Notes under the pieces: generated by a model
Told to the model about the DNA's origin: nothing
What the model saw: only the letters and a program-made list of their open reading frames with translations
Databases searched by the model: none
In this document: piece by piece, positions 25,668-33,945 of the stretch
How positions within the stretch are numbered: position 1 is the stretch's first letter
Layout of the letters: each line of letters opens with the position of its first letter
Assembly: GCF_003201105.1 (NCBI RefSeq)
Contig: NZ_QICJ01000018.1
Location: 17,691 to 81,690 of the forward strand
Length of the DNA: 64,000 bases
Direction: 5' to 3'
From: Dyella sp. AtDHG13
Lineage (GTDB): Bacteria; Pseudomonadota; Gammaproteobacteria; Xanthomonadales; Rhodanobacteraceae
Translations under genes and position numbers: made by a program

Positions 25668-26807
25668 TCAGAACTTGTAGGGACCCATCAGGTCCGGATC
25701 GACATCGGGTTGCGGCGCCTTCGGCGGCTCCTCGCCGCGCGACACCGCCTGCTTGAGCTGAAACACGTACGCGAGCACCTGCGCCACGGCGACGTAGAGC
25801 GACGAAGGGATCTCGCGGTCGAGCTGGGTGGTGGCATACAAGGCGCGTGCCAACGGCGGCGCCTCCACCGTGGGAATGCGATGGCTGGCGGCGACCAGGC
25901 GTATCTGCAGCGCCAGTTCGTCCATGCCCTTGGCGACGACGCGCGGCGCGCCCATGCGGCTGTCGTCGTAGCGCAGCGCCACGGCGAAATGCGTGGGGTT
26001 GGTGATCAGCACGTCCGCCTTGGGCAGCTCCTGCATCATGCGCTTGCGCGCCATCTGGAACTGCGTCTGGCGCACGCGGGCCTTGAGTTCGGGGTTGCCC
26101 TCGCTTTCCTTCGACTCGTCCTTCAGCTCCTGGCGCGTCATGCGCAGGCGCTTGGTGTGGTCGAACTTCTGGTACAGCGCATCCGCGCCGCCGATCAGTG
26201 CCAGCACGGAACCGAACAGCAGCGCACCGTGACCGAGCAGGCTCATCGCCTTCACCGTGCCCGCGCCGACTTCGCCGCGGCCGGTAGCCATCAGGTCGGT
26301 CTGCCAACCCTTGAGCACCATCACCAGCACGCCGCCGATCAGGAGCAGCTTGAGCAGCGACTTGCCCAGTTCCACCAGGCCGCGCATGGCGAAGATGCGA
26401 CCGAGGCCGGCGATGGGATCGAGCCGCTCGAACTTCGGCTGCAAGGCTTCGCCGCTGAAATTCAGGCCACCCAGCAACAACGGCGCGGCCAGCGCGGCGA
26501 GCACCGTCGCCAGCGCCACCGGCGCGAACAGCGCGAACGCCTCGTGCATGGCCAGCGAGAGGATGCGGCCAGGCAGCTGATCGCTGAACAAGGCATCGCG
26601 CCCGTAGCTCAGTCCCAGGCTGTAGATGCGCCGCACGTGCACCAGCGCGCCTTCGCCGCCGCTCATCAGCGCGGCGACGCCGGCCAGCACCACCACCGCA
26701 CCGGATAGGTCGCGCGAACGCGGTACGTCGCCCTTCTCGCGCGATTCGCGCAGGCGTTTTTCGGAAGGTTGTTCGGTGCGTTCCTGATCGTCGTCATGCT
26801 CGGCCAT
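25668..26807 (-). CDS. flhB: Flagellar export switch protein FlhB
   Basis: A 379-residue export apparatus protein with an N-terminal charged region (EDDDDQERTEQPSEKRLRES-like), four TM helices and a cytoplasmic tail with the autocleavage site NPTH (in VLITNPTHFAVALRY, near residue 270). Cleavage lets FliK switch export from hook to filament. A smaller second protein resembling only this tail is encoded at 9398-9673. Confidence 0.97.
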   Translation of the reverse strand: MAEHDDDQERTEQPSEKRLRESREKGDVPRSRDLSGAVVVLAGVAALMSGGEGALVHVRRIYSLGLSYGRDALFSDQLPGRILSLAMHEAFALFAPVALATVLAALAAPLLLGGLNFSGEALQPKFERLDPIAGLGRIFAMRGLVELGKSLLKLLLIGGVLVMVLKGWQTDLMATGRGEVGAGTVKAMSLLGHGALLFGSVLALIGGADALYQKFDHTKRLRMTRQELKDESKESEGNPELKARVRQTQFQMARKRMMQELPKADVLITNPTHFAVALRYDDSRMGAPRVVAKGMDELALQIRLVAASHRIPTVEAPPLARALYATTQLDREIPSSLYVAVAQVLAYVFQLKQAVSRGEEPPKAPQPDVDPDLMGPYKF

Positions 26808-26817
26808 GGCGTGCCCC

Positions 26818-27588
26818 TCAACCGCCCGCCAGCTCGTGCATCAGCGTCCACGCACTGTTCTGCAGAGACTCGAACGCGCCCGGCACGCTGCGCATGGACA
26901 GCCACAGCGCGACGAAACCCAGCGTCACCGTGATGGGAAAACCCACCGCGAACAGATTCATCGCCGGCGCCGCGCGGCTGATCGCGGCAAAGCCGATGTT
27001 CACCATCAGCAGCGAGGTCATGGCCGGCAAGGCCACCCGCACCGCACCGCCGAACAGATGCGTGGCGAACGCCACCACGGCATACAGGCCGTTGCCGCTG
27101 ATCACCGGCTGCCCCGGCGGCAGGGCGTGGAAGCTGTCGGCCAGCAGGGAAATCAATTGAAGATGACCATTCATCGCCAGAAACAGCAGCGTCACCATCA
27201 GCAGATAGAACTGGCTGAGCACGGGCGAGCTGCCGCTACCGCGCGGGTCCACCGTCTCGGCGAAACCCAAGCTCATGCTCTGGCCCACCAGCTGCCCGCC
27301 CAGCGACACCGCCTCGAAGGCCAGCTTGAGCACAAAGCCGATGGCCGCACCCATGAGGAACTGGCTGACCATGGTGGCGATGCCATCGGCCGTCATCGGA
27401 TCGATGCGCGTGGACGCCAGCGGAGCCAGTACAAACGTCAGCATCATCACCACGCCCAGGCGCAGGCGCCGCGGCATCACCGCATCGCCGAACACGGGGG
27501 CGATCATGCACATGCCGCCGACGCGGGCCATTGCCCACAGCAGCGAGCCGATCAGCCCCTGCAGTTCGGCAAGCTGCACCGTGGTCAT
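26818..27588 (-). CDS. fliR: Flagellar export apparatus protein FliR
   Basis: A 256-residue membrane protein of the FliP-FliQ-FliR export gate. It begins MTTVQLAELQGLIGSLLWAM and has several hydrophobic helices, for example LGVVMMLTFVLAPLAS and YLLMVTLLFLAMNGHLQL, plus VALPAMTSLLMVNIGFAAI. The start at 27588 overlaps the fliQ stop (ATGA); the longer open frame upstream is not used. Confidence 0.95.
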   Translation of the reverse strand: MTTVQLAELQGLIGSLLWAMARVGGMCMIAPVFGDAVMPRRLRLGVVMMLTFVLAPLASTRIDPMTADGIATMVSQFLMGAAIGFVLKLAFEAVSLGGQLVGQSMSLGFAETVDPRGSGSSPVLSQFYLLMVTLLFLAMNGHLQLISLLADSFHALPPGQPVISGNGLYAVVAFATHLFGGAVRVALPAMTSLLMVNIGFAAISRAAPAMNLFAVGFPITVTLGFVALWLSMRSVPGAFESLQNSAWTLMHELAGG

Positions 27589-27854
27589 TTCACCGCACCG
27601 GGCAGGCTTTCGATCAGCTGATGCGTGAACTGCACCAGCGTGCGCAGCATCCACGGCCCCGCGATCAACGCCACCGCCGCCATGGCGATCACCTTGGGGA
27701 TGAAGCTCAGCGTCATTTCGTTGATCTGCGTGGCCGCCTGCACCACACCGATGATCAGGCCCACGGCCAGCGCCGTGAGCAGTAGCGGCGCGGCCACCAT
27801 CATGGCGACGTAGAGCGCGTGCTGGCCGAATTCGATGACGGATTCAGGCGTCAT
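27585..27854 (-). CDS. fliQ: Flagellar export apparatus protein FliQ
   Basis: An 89-residue protein with two TM helices (YVAMMVAAPLLLTALAVGL and VIAMAAVALIAGPWMLRTLV), the exact size and layout of FliQ. It is coupled to fliR by overlap but separated from fliP by 286 bases of repeat DNA. In most relatives fliP and fliQ are nearly adjacent. Confidence 0.95.
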   Translation of the reverse strand: MTPESVIEFGQHALYVAMMVAAPLLLTALAVGLIIGVVQAATQINEMTLSFIPKVIAMAAVALIAGPWMLRTLVQFTHQLIESLPGAVK

Positions 27855-27877
27855 GGCGTGCCTCGCGCGGCTTTACT

Positions 27878-27953
27878 CTCTCTCCCCTTTGGGGCACGCG
27901 GGGAGCAGCCATGGATGGCTGCGGCTTTGAGGAGCGAGGAGAGGGTTGGGGTG
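27878..27953. repeat. REP-like module CTCTCCCC...GAGGGTTGGGGTGAG
   Basis: About 76 bases with an inner hairpin GCAGCCATGGATGGCTGC. It matches the left edge of the long element at 31419-31491, including GAGGAGCGAGGAGAGGG and TTGGGGTGAG. It is a free-standing fragment of the same family placed in the fliP-fliQ gap. Confidence 0.7.
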
Positions 27954-28001
27954 AGTTCCGAAAAGGGGGTAAAGGTCGGGTGCTCGCGGGAACGCACATT
28001 G

Positions 28002-28110
28002 CCCTCACCGTCATTCCCGCGAAGGCGGGAATCCAGTGCCTTTTCCATCACGACGAGTTCACCGCCAAAAGTCACTGGATCCCCGCCTACGCGGGGATGA
28101 CGATGAGGGA
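28002..28110. repeat. Paired-palindrome intergenic repeat between fliP and fliQ
   Basis: CCCTCACCGTCATTCCCGCG...GGCGGGAATCCAGTG, a spacer of about 40 bases, then GTCACTGGATCCCCGC...GCGGGGATGACGATGAGGG. The first hairpin contains ATTCCC-8N-GGGAAT, the same pattern as the Neisseria dRS3 repeat. It interrupts an operon that is tightly packed in relatives. Confidence 0.85.
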
Positions 28111-28140
28111 GCTTGGGGCGCAACGAAACCAACACCGCGC

Positions 28141-28935
28141 TCATGTATAAAAACTCCCCGCCAACGTCCCCAGCAGCAGCGTCCACCCATCCACCAGCAC
28201 GAACAGCATGATCTTGAACGGCAGCGAGATGATCGTCGGCGACACCATCATCATGCCCATCGACATCAGCACGCTGGCCACCACCAGGTCGATGATCAGG
28301 AACGGGATGAACAGCAGGAAGCCCATCTGGAACGCGGTCTTCAGCTCGCTGGTGACGAAGGCCGGCATGGCCACGCGGAAGGGCACGTCGTCCTTGCTGG
28401 CATAGGGCTGCTCGTTGGCCAGGCGCGTGAACAGTTGCAGGTCCGCATCGCGCGTCTGGTCCAGCATGAAATGCTTGAACGGCGCAGCGGCGGCCGGCAC
28501 GGCCTGCTCGGCGGACATCTGGCCGTCCATATAGGGCTTCACGCCGTCGGTATAGGCGTGGCTGAGCACCGGCGACATCACGAACAGCGTGAGGAACAGC
28601 GAAAGGCCCAGCAGGATCTGGTTGGACGGCGTGGACTGCGTGCCCAGCGCCTGCCGCAGGAAGCTCAGCACGATCATGATGCGCGTGAACGACGTCATCA
28701 TCAGCAGCACGGCCGGCAGCAGCGTGAGCACCGTCATCAGCGCCAGCAGCTGCAGCGACAGCGTCCAGTTCTGCGCGCCGCCCGGCGCGTTCTGCACGGT
28801 CAGCACCGGAATACCGGCGCCCGAGGCGGGCATCTGCGGCATGGACGGCATGGCGGGCATGGCCGGCGCGGCCCAGGCCAGCCACGGGCTCATCAGCAGG
28901 ATGGCCACGAGAATCCAGCGGAACGATTTCATCAC
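28141..28935 (-). CDS. fliP: Flagellar export apparatus protein FliP
   Basis: A 264-residue FliP with a cleavable signal (MMKSFRWILVAILLMSPWLAWA), a methionine/proline-rich mature start, and helices containing LLMMTSFTRIMIVLSFLRQA, the periplasmic loop with LFTRLANEQPYASKDDVPFR, and FLLFIPFLIIDLVVASVLMS. It forms the core export pore with FliQ and FliR. It overlaps fliO by ATGA. Confidence 0.97.
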   Translation of the reverse strand: MMKSFRWILVAILLMSPWLAWAAPAMPAMPSMPQMPASGAGIPVLTVQNAPGGAQNWTLSLQLLALMTVLTLLPAVLLMMTSFTRIMIVLSFLRQALGTQSTPSNQILLGLSLFLTLFVMSPVLSHAYTDGVKPYMDGQMSAEQAVPAAAAPFKHFMLDQTRDADLQLFTRLANEQPYASKDDVPFRVAMPAFVTSELKTAFQMGFLLFIPFLIIDLVVASVLMSMGMMMVSPTIISLPFKIMLFVLVDGWTLLLGTLAGSFYT

Positions 28936-29312
28936 TTGTGCTTCCAGCGGGCCAGCACGTCGCCGAACGGCGCGATCGGCGGTTGCGGACCGGCTTCCGG
29001 CGCGGGCGCCGTGCCTTCGTAGACGTGCAGCGTGCGCATGCCGCCCTGCCCCACGCCGATCAGCAGGCGCTTGCCGTCCGCATCGATCAGCATCAGGCGA
29101 TCGCGCGCGCCCACCGCCATGGTTTCCACGCAGCGCATGCGGCGCCCGCCGGGCGTGGCGCGCGCCTGCAGGCGGCGGCTGAGCCAGCCGGCGGCGAAGA
29201 TCAGCGCGACGATGCCGGCCAGGCTCAGCAGCACGCGCACCAGTTCACCGCCAACGTTGATCTCCGGCGCCGCGGCGACCGGCAGGGCAAGGGCAAGGAA
29301 CATCGAACTCAC
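28932..29312 (-). CDS. fliO: Flagellar biosynthesis protein FliO
   Basis: A 126-residue protein with an N-terminal signal or anchor (MFLALALPVAAA), a TM helix (VLLSLAGIVALIFAAGWLSR), and the FliO core RCVETMAVGARDRLMLIDAD followed by GKRLLIGV. FliO assists FliP assembly. It overlaps fliN and fliP by ATGA. Confidence 0.93.
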   Translation of the reverse strand: MSSMFLALALPVAAAPEINVGGELVRVLLSLAGIVALIFAAGWLSRRLQARATPGGRRMRCVETMAVGARDRLMLIDADGKRLLIGVGQGGMRTLHVYEGTAPAPEAGPQPPIAPFGDVLARWKHK

Positions 29313-29650
29313 CGCAGCTTGCGCACGCGTTCGGCCGGACTGATCACGTCGGTGAGGCGGATGCCGAAGCGCTCGTTGATCACCACCACTTCGCCGTGCG
29401 CCACCAGCGTGCCGTTGACGAACACATCCAGCGGCTCGCCGGCGGAGCGGTCGAGTTCCACCACGGAGCCCTGGTTGAGCTGCAGCAGGTTGCGGATGCT
29501 GATGCGCGTGCGGCCCACTTCCATGGCGAGCGTGACCGGTACGTCGAGGATCATGTCGAGGTTGACTTCGGCGCCATCGCCCGGGGGGGCGTTGAGCTGG
29601 TCGAACTCGACGCGCTGGGTGGCCGTGGCGGCGTCGTTGGGCGTGGTCAT
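29309..29650 (-). CDS. fliN: Flagellar motor switch protein FliN
   Basis: A 113-residue C-ring protein with the SpoA/FliN domain: LDVPVTLAMEVGRTRISIRN, LLQLNQGSVVELDRSAGEPL, NGTLVAHGEVVVINERFGIR. It has the usual short hydrophilic N-terminus. Both ends overlap neighbours. Confidence 0.96.
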   Translation of the reverse strand: MTTPNDAATATQRVEFDQLNAPPGDGAEVNLDMILDVPVTLAMEVGRTRISIRNLLQLNQGSVVELDRSAGEPLDVFVNGTLVAHGEVVVINERFGIRLTDVISPAERVRKLR

Positions 29651-30663
29651 GCGGGGTCGATCTCCAGGGTGGTTTCCGTCGACAGGCGCACTTCGCGGCG
29701 GCCGGTCGGCGTGTGGAAGCGGATGGCCGTGCGGCCGTTGTTCTGGCCGTAGACGCCGCGGAAGATCGGCACGTCTTCCGCGAACACGGTGCTCAGTTCA
29801 GGCAACTGGATGGGGATGACGTCGCCCGGGCGAAGGCGCAGGAAGTCGCCGATGTTGATGCGCGTTTCGAGCAGCAGCGAGCTGAGCTCCACTTCCGCGT
29901 CCAGTACTTCGTCCTGCAGCATTTCGGCCCAGCGGTGGTCGCGATCCACGCGATCGCTCTGCACGCCGGCGTCCAGCAGCGTGCGGATCGGTTCGACCAT
30001 GGCGTACGGCAGGGTCAGGTGGATTTCACCGCCACCACCATCCAGCTCGATATGGAACTTCGACACCACCACCGTTTCGGTGGGGCTCACGATATTGGCG
30101 AACTGCGGATTGATCTCCGAGTTGAGGTACTCGAAGTTCAGCGGCAGCACCGGCGACCACGCCTCCACCATCGCGGCGAACAGCTCGGTCAGCATGATCT
30201 GGATGACGCGGTTTTCGGTCGGCGTGAAATCGCGGCCTTCGATGCGCGCATGGAAGCGCCCGTCGCCACCGAAGAAATTGTCGATGACGGTGAACACCAG
30301 GCGCGGCTCCATCACCACCAGCGCGGTGCCGCGCAGCGGCTTGATGCGCACCAGGTTGAGGTTGCTCGGCACGGCCAGGCCGTGCACGTACTCCGCGAAC
30401 TTGAGCATCTTCACGCCCAGCACCGACACCTCGCAGGTCTTGCGCAGCACGCCGAACACCGCGGTGCGGAAGAAGCGCGCGAAACGGTCGTTGACCATTT
30501 CCAGGGTCGGCAGGCGACCGCGCACGATGCGATCCTGCTGCGTGAAGTCATAGGAGATCACCGCATCGGGCGGCAACGGTTCGTCGTTGCCCGTCTCGAC
30601 GGCGCCACCTTCCACGCCGTTGATCAGGGCATCGATTTCTTCCTGTGAAAGCAGGTCGCTCAT
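29647..30663 (-). CDS. fliM: Flagellar motor switch protein FliM
   Basis: A 338-residue FliM. The N-terminal CheY-P-binding peptide is present (MSDLLSQEEIDALINGV). The middle domain (about 50-245) binds FliG, and the C-terminal SpoA domain (about 250-330) pairs with FliN. It starts 13 bases after fliL ends. Confidence 0.97.
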   Translation of the reverse strand: MSDLLSQEEIDALINGVEGGAVETGNDEPLPPDAVISYDFTQQDRIVRGRLPTLEMVNDRFARFFRTAVFGVLRKTCEVSVLGVKMLKFAEYVHGLAVPSNLNLVRIKPLRGTALVVMEPRLVFTVIDNFFGGDGRFHARIEGRDFTPTENRVIQIMLTELFAAMVEAWSPVLPLNFEYLNSEINPQFANIVSPTETVVVSKFHIELDGGGGEIHLTLPYAMVEPIRTLLDAGVQSDRVDRDHRWAEMLQDEVLDAEVELSSLLLETRINIGDFLRLRPGDVIPIQLPELSTVFAEDVPIFRGVYGQNNGRTAIRFHTPTGRREVRLSTETTLEIDPA

Positions 30664-30676
30664 CGGCGCGGTTCCG

Positions 30677-31177
30677 TCACTGCATCACGAAACTGGTGAA
30701 ATACAGCGCTTCCACGCCCGGACGCCCCAGGCGCTTCTCGAGGATCTTGCGCACCGCATCCAACGCCTGCGCCTGCAATTTCTGCTTGCCGGCGGCGTCG
30801 CTGAGGATGGTGTAGTCCTGGCTGCTGAACAGCATGACCAGCGCATTGCGGATCACCGGATCGGCATCCTTGGCGGCCGCCAGCGCGGCGGCGTCGTGCG
30901 ACATCAGGCTCACGCCCACCTGCAGGAAGCGCATGGACTGGTCGTCCTTGAAATTGACGACGAACGGCGGATCCAGCGTGAGGTACTGCTCCTGCTGCGA
31001 CAACACCACCTTCGGACCTTCCTGCGTGGCGGCGTGCGCACCGTTGCGCGCGTTCATCACCAGGTAGCCCGACACGCCAGCCATGGCGAGCATCGCCACG
31101 CCCATGATCACGACGACCTTGTTCGTCCCCTTCTTCGGCGCCACCGCCGTGCTTTCAGCTTGCTCGTTCTGAGCCAT
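30677..31177 (-). CDS. fliL: Flagellar basal body-associated protein FliL
   Basis: A 166-residue single-span membrane protein (TM near 19-40, VVVIMGVAMLAMAGVSGYLV) with a periplasmic FliL domain (YLTLDPPFVVNFKDDQSMRF and ending EALYFTSFVMQ). It supports stator function. It starts at the ATG at 31177; the longer open frame upstream runs through promoter and repeat DNA. It is the first gene of fliL-M-N-O-P and has a perfect sigma-54 element upstream. Confidence 0.95.
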   Translation of the reverse strand: MAQNEQAESTAVAPKKGTNKVVVIMGVAMLAMAGVSGYLVMNARNGAHAATQEGPKVVLSQQEQYLTLDPPFVVNFKDDQSMRFLQVGVSLMSHDAAALAAAKDADPVIRNALVMLFSSQDYTILSDAAGKQKLQAQALDAVRKILEKRLGRPGVEALYFTSFVMQ

Positions 31178-31246
31178 GCGTATCCCGATCCCTATCAATG
31201 TGCAGACGTCGGCCATCCACTCGGGAATGGCGCATGACCTCTGATA

Positions 31247-31261
31247 GCAAACGGCGTGCCA
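31247..31261 (-). promoter_or_regulatory. Sigma-54 promoter of fliLMNOP
   Basis: On the minus strand TGGCACGCCGTTTGC, a full match to the -24/-12 consensus TGGCAC-N5-TTGC. The expected start point lies about 58 bases before the fliL ATG. FleQ is the likely activator. Confidence 0.9.
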
Positions 31262-31418
31262 TCGATGGGAAGCGTTGGTGTGGCTGGGTTTGCTAGGCCG
31301 GGAACGGAAAAGCGGCGCTTTATTGACGCCTGTCGAAGATCGGGCGTGACGGGGGGATGGCGGTTGACGGAAGGTTGTCGCGGGGGCGCGCGATGGGGCG
31401 TCGAGCAAGCTCTGGGTC

Positions 31419-32710
31419 CCCTCCCCTTCGGGGCACGCCAGGGGTAGCCACGGATGGCTGCTGCTTTGAGGAGCGAGGAGAGGGTTGGGGTGAGGGGGGC
31501 GCCTCACGGTTTCAATCTTTAGCGTCATCCCGCTTTAGCCGTCATCCCGGCGCAGGCCGGAGGCGCTTTTCAACAGCCGAAGGGCTGGTCATCCAGTGAC
31601 TTTGCGCTCGGTTGTCGCGTGGCGGTGATTAGCGTCTTCGTGCGCTTCCGCGACCTGGCCGCCTACGCGGCGGGCGTTTCGATCGTCTGCCGACGCTCGA
31701 GTCACTTTTCTTTTGCTGGCCCAAAAGAAAAGTAACCCAAAGAAAATGGCCTATAGAGCCAACGCTCGCAGCATCCCGTAGGGATAAGCCCGAACGGCTG
31801 AGGAATCGTGTGACTTGGCAACCTTCGCCGCTACACAGCGGGTAGTTCGGAGCGCTTCGCAACGCGCCGTGGAGCAGAGGGCTTAAAGCAGCTCGCGCTA
31901 CGCTTCCCGACCGCTGAGGTTGGGTAAAGAGAACGCTACGCTTCCCGACCCGCGAGGAGAACTCGCCATCTCGCGGCAAGTCATCCCCGTAGCGCGATGC
32001 TCTACTTCCTCAGCACCATATTCCAACACGGCACCTCATTTCAGCTCTTAGAGCCTGTTCAAAATCTCGCGTGAGCACATATTTCTCCTCACCGTCATCC
32101 CCGCGAAAGCGGGGATCCAGCGACTTTACTCGCTGCGAGAAGGCTTTAAAGACACTGGATCCCCGCTTTCGCGGGGATGACGGTGAGGGAGCAGGCATTG
32201 CCTCGGAGATTTTGGACGGGATCCAACGCAGGCGCTGCGCGCCTGCCACGACGCGATGTGCCGCGCAGCGGCACGAGCCGTCGGCTCTCGCTCTTGATCT
32301 TCCGGGCCCCGTATAAGGTGGCGGGCGGGTGGAGATCAGGCCCCGCAGGGGTGCCTGGCAGGACGCCAGGCACTTTTCGTCGGGGCAGGATGCCCCGTCG
32401 AAAAGCCCGTAACCCGTCCGCGAACCTATCGGGCTTTGCCCGATAGGCGCCGATTCCGGGGGGCCCTTCTCTTTGGTTACTTTCTCTTGGGCAAGCAAGA
32501 GAAAGTAACCCGGCCTCCGGCAGGAGGTCGGAACGCTCGCCGCGTAGGCGGCCAGGTCGCGGGAACGCACGAAGACGCCAATCACCGCCACGCGACAGCC
32601 AAAAGCAAAGTCACTGGATTCCTGCCTTCGCAGGAATGACGGCTAAAGAATGAAACGCTGAGGCAAGCACCCACCCCTCACCCCAACCCTCTCCCCGCCG
32701 GGGAGAGGGA
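31419..32710. mobile_element. Long inverted-repeat element, copy 1 (about 1.29 kb, non-coding)
   Basis: A gene-free block between the fliL promoter and the fliK stop codon. The right end is the palindrome CCCTCTCCCC-GCC-GGGGAGAGGG (32688-32710); the left end is a variant of it. Inverted arms of about 160 bases (31592-31752 and 32461-32619) match each other, including GTCGCGTGGCGGTGATT and GGCCGCCTACGCGGCG, and each arm carries its own hairpin (31701-31736 and 32475-32510). The interior has many short hairpins and a paired-palindrome repeat (32087-32190). No transposase or conserved frame is present. Copy 2 is at 57091-58373. It is most simply a non-autonomous element or a structured RNA locus. 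Confidence 0.8.
32087..32190. repeat. Paired-palindrome repeat nested in long element copy 1
   Basis: CCTCACCGTCATCCCCGCG...GCGGGGATCCAGCGAC, a spacer, then GACACTGGATCCCCGC...GCGGGGATGACGGTGAGGG. It is the same family as 28002-28110, flanked by TTCAAAATCTCGCGTGAGC (from 32059) and GGAGATTTTGGAC (from 32205). Confidence 0.85.
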
Positions 32711-32726
32711 GAAAAAGCGTGCTACG

Positions 32727-33911
32727 TCAGGCAAACATATCCACCAACCCAACCGCCTTCACCACCGGCGCAACCACCGAAGCCACCTCACCCGCGACCT
32801 CACCCAACCCACTCTCCCCACCCGACGAAGAGCCCCCCGAACTCCCCGCCTGCGGCGAACCCGAATTCCCCTGCCCCACCTGCGCCTGCCCCAGCGACAG
32901 GCCGTGGTGGGCCAGCATCGAATCCAATTGCGTGAGCGTCTGCTGCACCGCATGCACGGCTTGCGGATGCTGCGCGATGAAAGCCACGTCGACGTGGTCC
33001 TGCTTCACGCTCACCTTGACGTCGAGTTCGCCAAGGTCTTCCGGATGCAGGCGGATGCGGGCTTCCTTGACGTCCTGGCCGCCGAGCCAGGTGACCTGCT
33101 GGCTCAGTTCCTGGCCGAACGCGGGCGAGCCCACGCTGGATTGCATGGTCAACACGTGCGCCGCGGGCGTAGCTGCCGCGTTCTGCTGCACGGCGGGCTG
33201 TGGTGCCGCGGCGGTGGCGGCGAGGTTTTTCAGGGCTTCGAGCGGGTCGCTGCCGTCGTCCTGTTTCGACGGTGCCGCCGTCAACGTCTGCAGGGCCGCG
33301 GCAAATGCATCGCCCTTGGCGTTCTGCGTGGCGGTGGCAACGTCGGTGTCGCCGTCGTCATCCGCGCCTTGCGCGAGCGTGGACAGGCTCTTGTCTTGGA
33401 TGCCGTCCATGGCCTTGGTGAACTCGTTGGTGGCTGCCGTCGGTGCGTGCGCCTGCATCGCGCCGAGCAGCGACAAGCCGGCCGGGGTGGCCGGCAAGGT
33501 AGCGATGGCTGAAGTGCCGGCAGTCGCGCCGGACGTGTCGCCACTGTCGTCGGTATCCGTGGATACCGCGGACGGAGCGGCGGATGCCGGCACGCTCTGG
33601 CCCAGCAGGGCGAGCATCGCGGCGGTGGCGTCGGGCGTGGGCGGCGTCGACTTGTCGTCGTCCTTGGCGCCCGTCTTGCCCTTGGTCTGTGCCTGCGGCT
33701 GCGACGAAGCCGACGCCGTTTTGGCCGATGGCTGTTTCGCCGGCGCGGGCTGCGCCGGTTCGTCCTGCCGCGTCCACTGGCGATGCGCCTGTTGCAGCGG
33801 CTTGCTGAAATCCTGGCTGCTGTCGCCGGACGAACCTGCACCGTGGCTGCTCGCGTTGCTCGGCGTGCTGACGGGCGGTGTGTTGGCCATCAAGGCTACG
33901 GGGGGCGTCAT
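32727..33911 (-). CDS. fliK: Flagellar hook-length control protein FliK
   Basis: A 394-residue FliK. The N-terminal two thirds are low in complexity (Ala, Ser, Thr, Gln and Pro rich), as expected for the measuring domain. The C-terminal Flg_hook domain (about 270-355) has ARIRLHPEDLGELDVKVSVK, VAFIAQHPQAVHAVQQTLTQ and LDSMLAHHGLSLGQAQV. It is secreted and triggers the FlhB switch. It starts 34 bases after fliJ ends; the long non-coding element begins 16 bases after its stop. Confidence 0.94.
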   Translation of the reverse strand: MTPPVALMANTPPVSTPSNASSHGAGSSGDSSQDFSKPLQQAHRQWTRQDEPAQPAPAKQPSAKTASASSQPQAQTKGKTGAKDDDKSTPPTPDATAAMLALLGQSVPASAAPSAVSTDTDDSGDTSGATAGTSAIATLPATPAGLSLLGAMQAHAPTAATNEFTKAMDGIQDKSLSTLAQGADDDGDTDVATATQNAKGDAFAAALQTLTAAPSKQDDGSDPLEALKNLAATAAAPQPAVQQNAAATPAAHVLTMQSSVGSPAFGQELSQQVTWLGGQDVKEARIRLHPEDLGELDVKVSVKQDHVDVAFIAQHPQAVHAVQQTLTQLDSMLAHHGLSLGQAQVGQGNSGSPQAGSSGGSSSGGESGLGEVAGEVASVVAPVVKAVGLVDMFA

Positions 33912-33945
33912 ACGGTGGCCTCCTGGAAGATATTTTGGGTCGTCG

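Noticed and set aside
31629..31979. A 116-residue frame in the left part of the long element, with a relative at 57064-57498
   Set aside because: It contains the hairpin translated as FLWVTFLLGQQKKSD and starts and ends at different places in the two copies. It is read from a hairpin and carries no domain.
32010..32591. A 193-residue minus-strand frame inside the long element, similar to a frame at 57695-58345
   Set aside because: The two translations agree only in part and then diverge through a frameshift. The peptide is the usual translation of inverted repeats (for example PSSPRKRGSS, DPRFRGDDG) and there is no supporting ribosome-binding site. DNA-level conservation explains the similarity.
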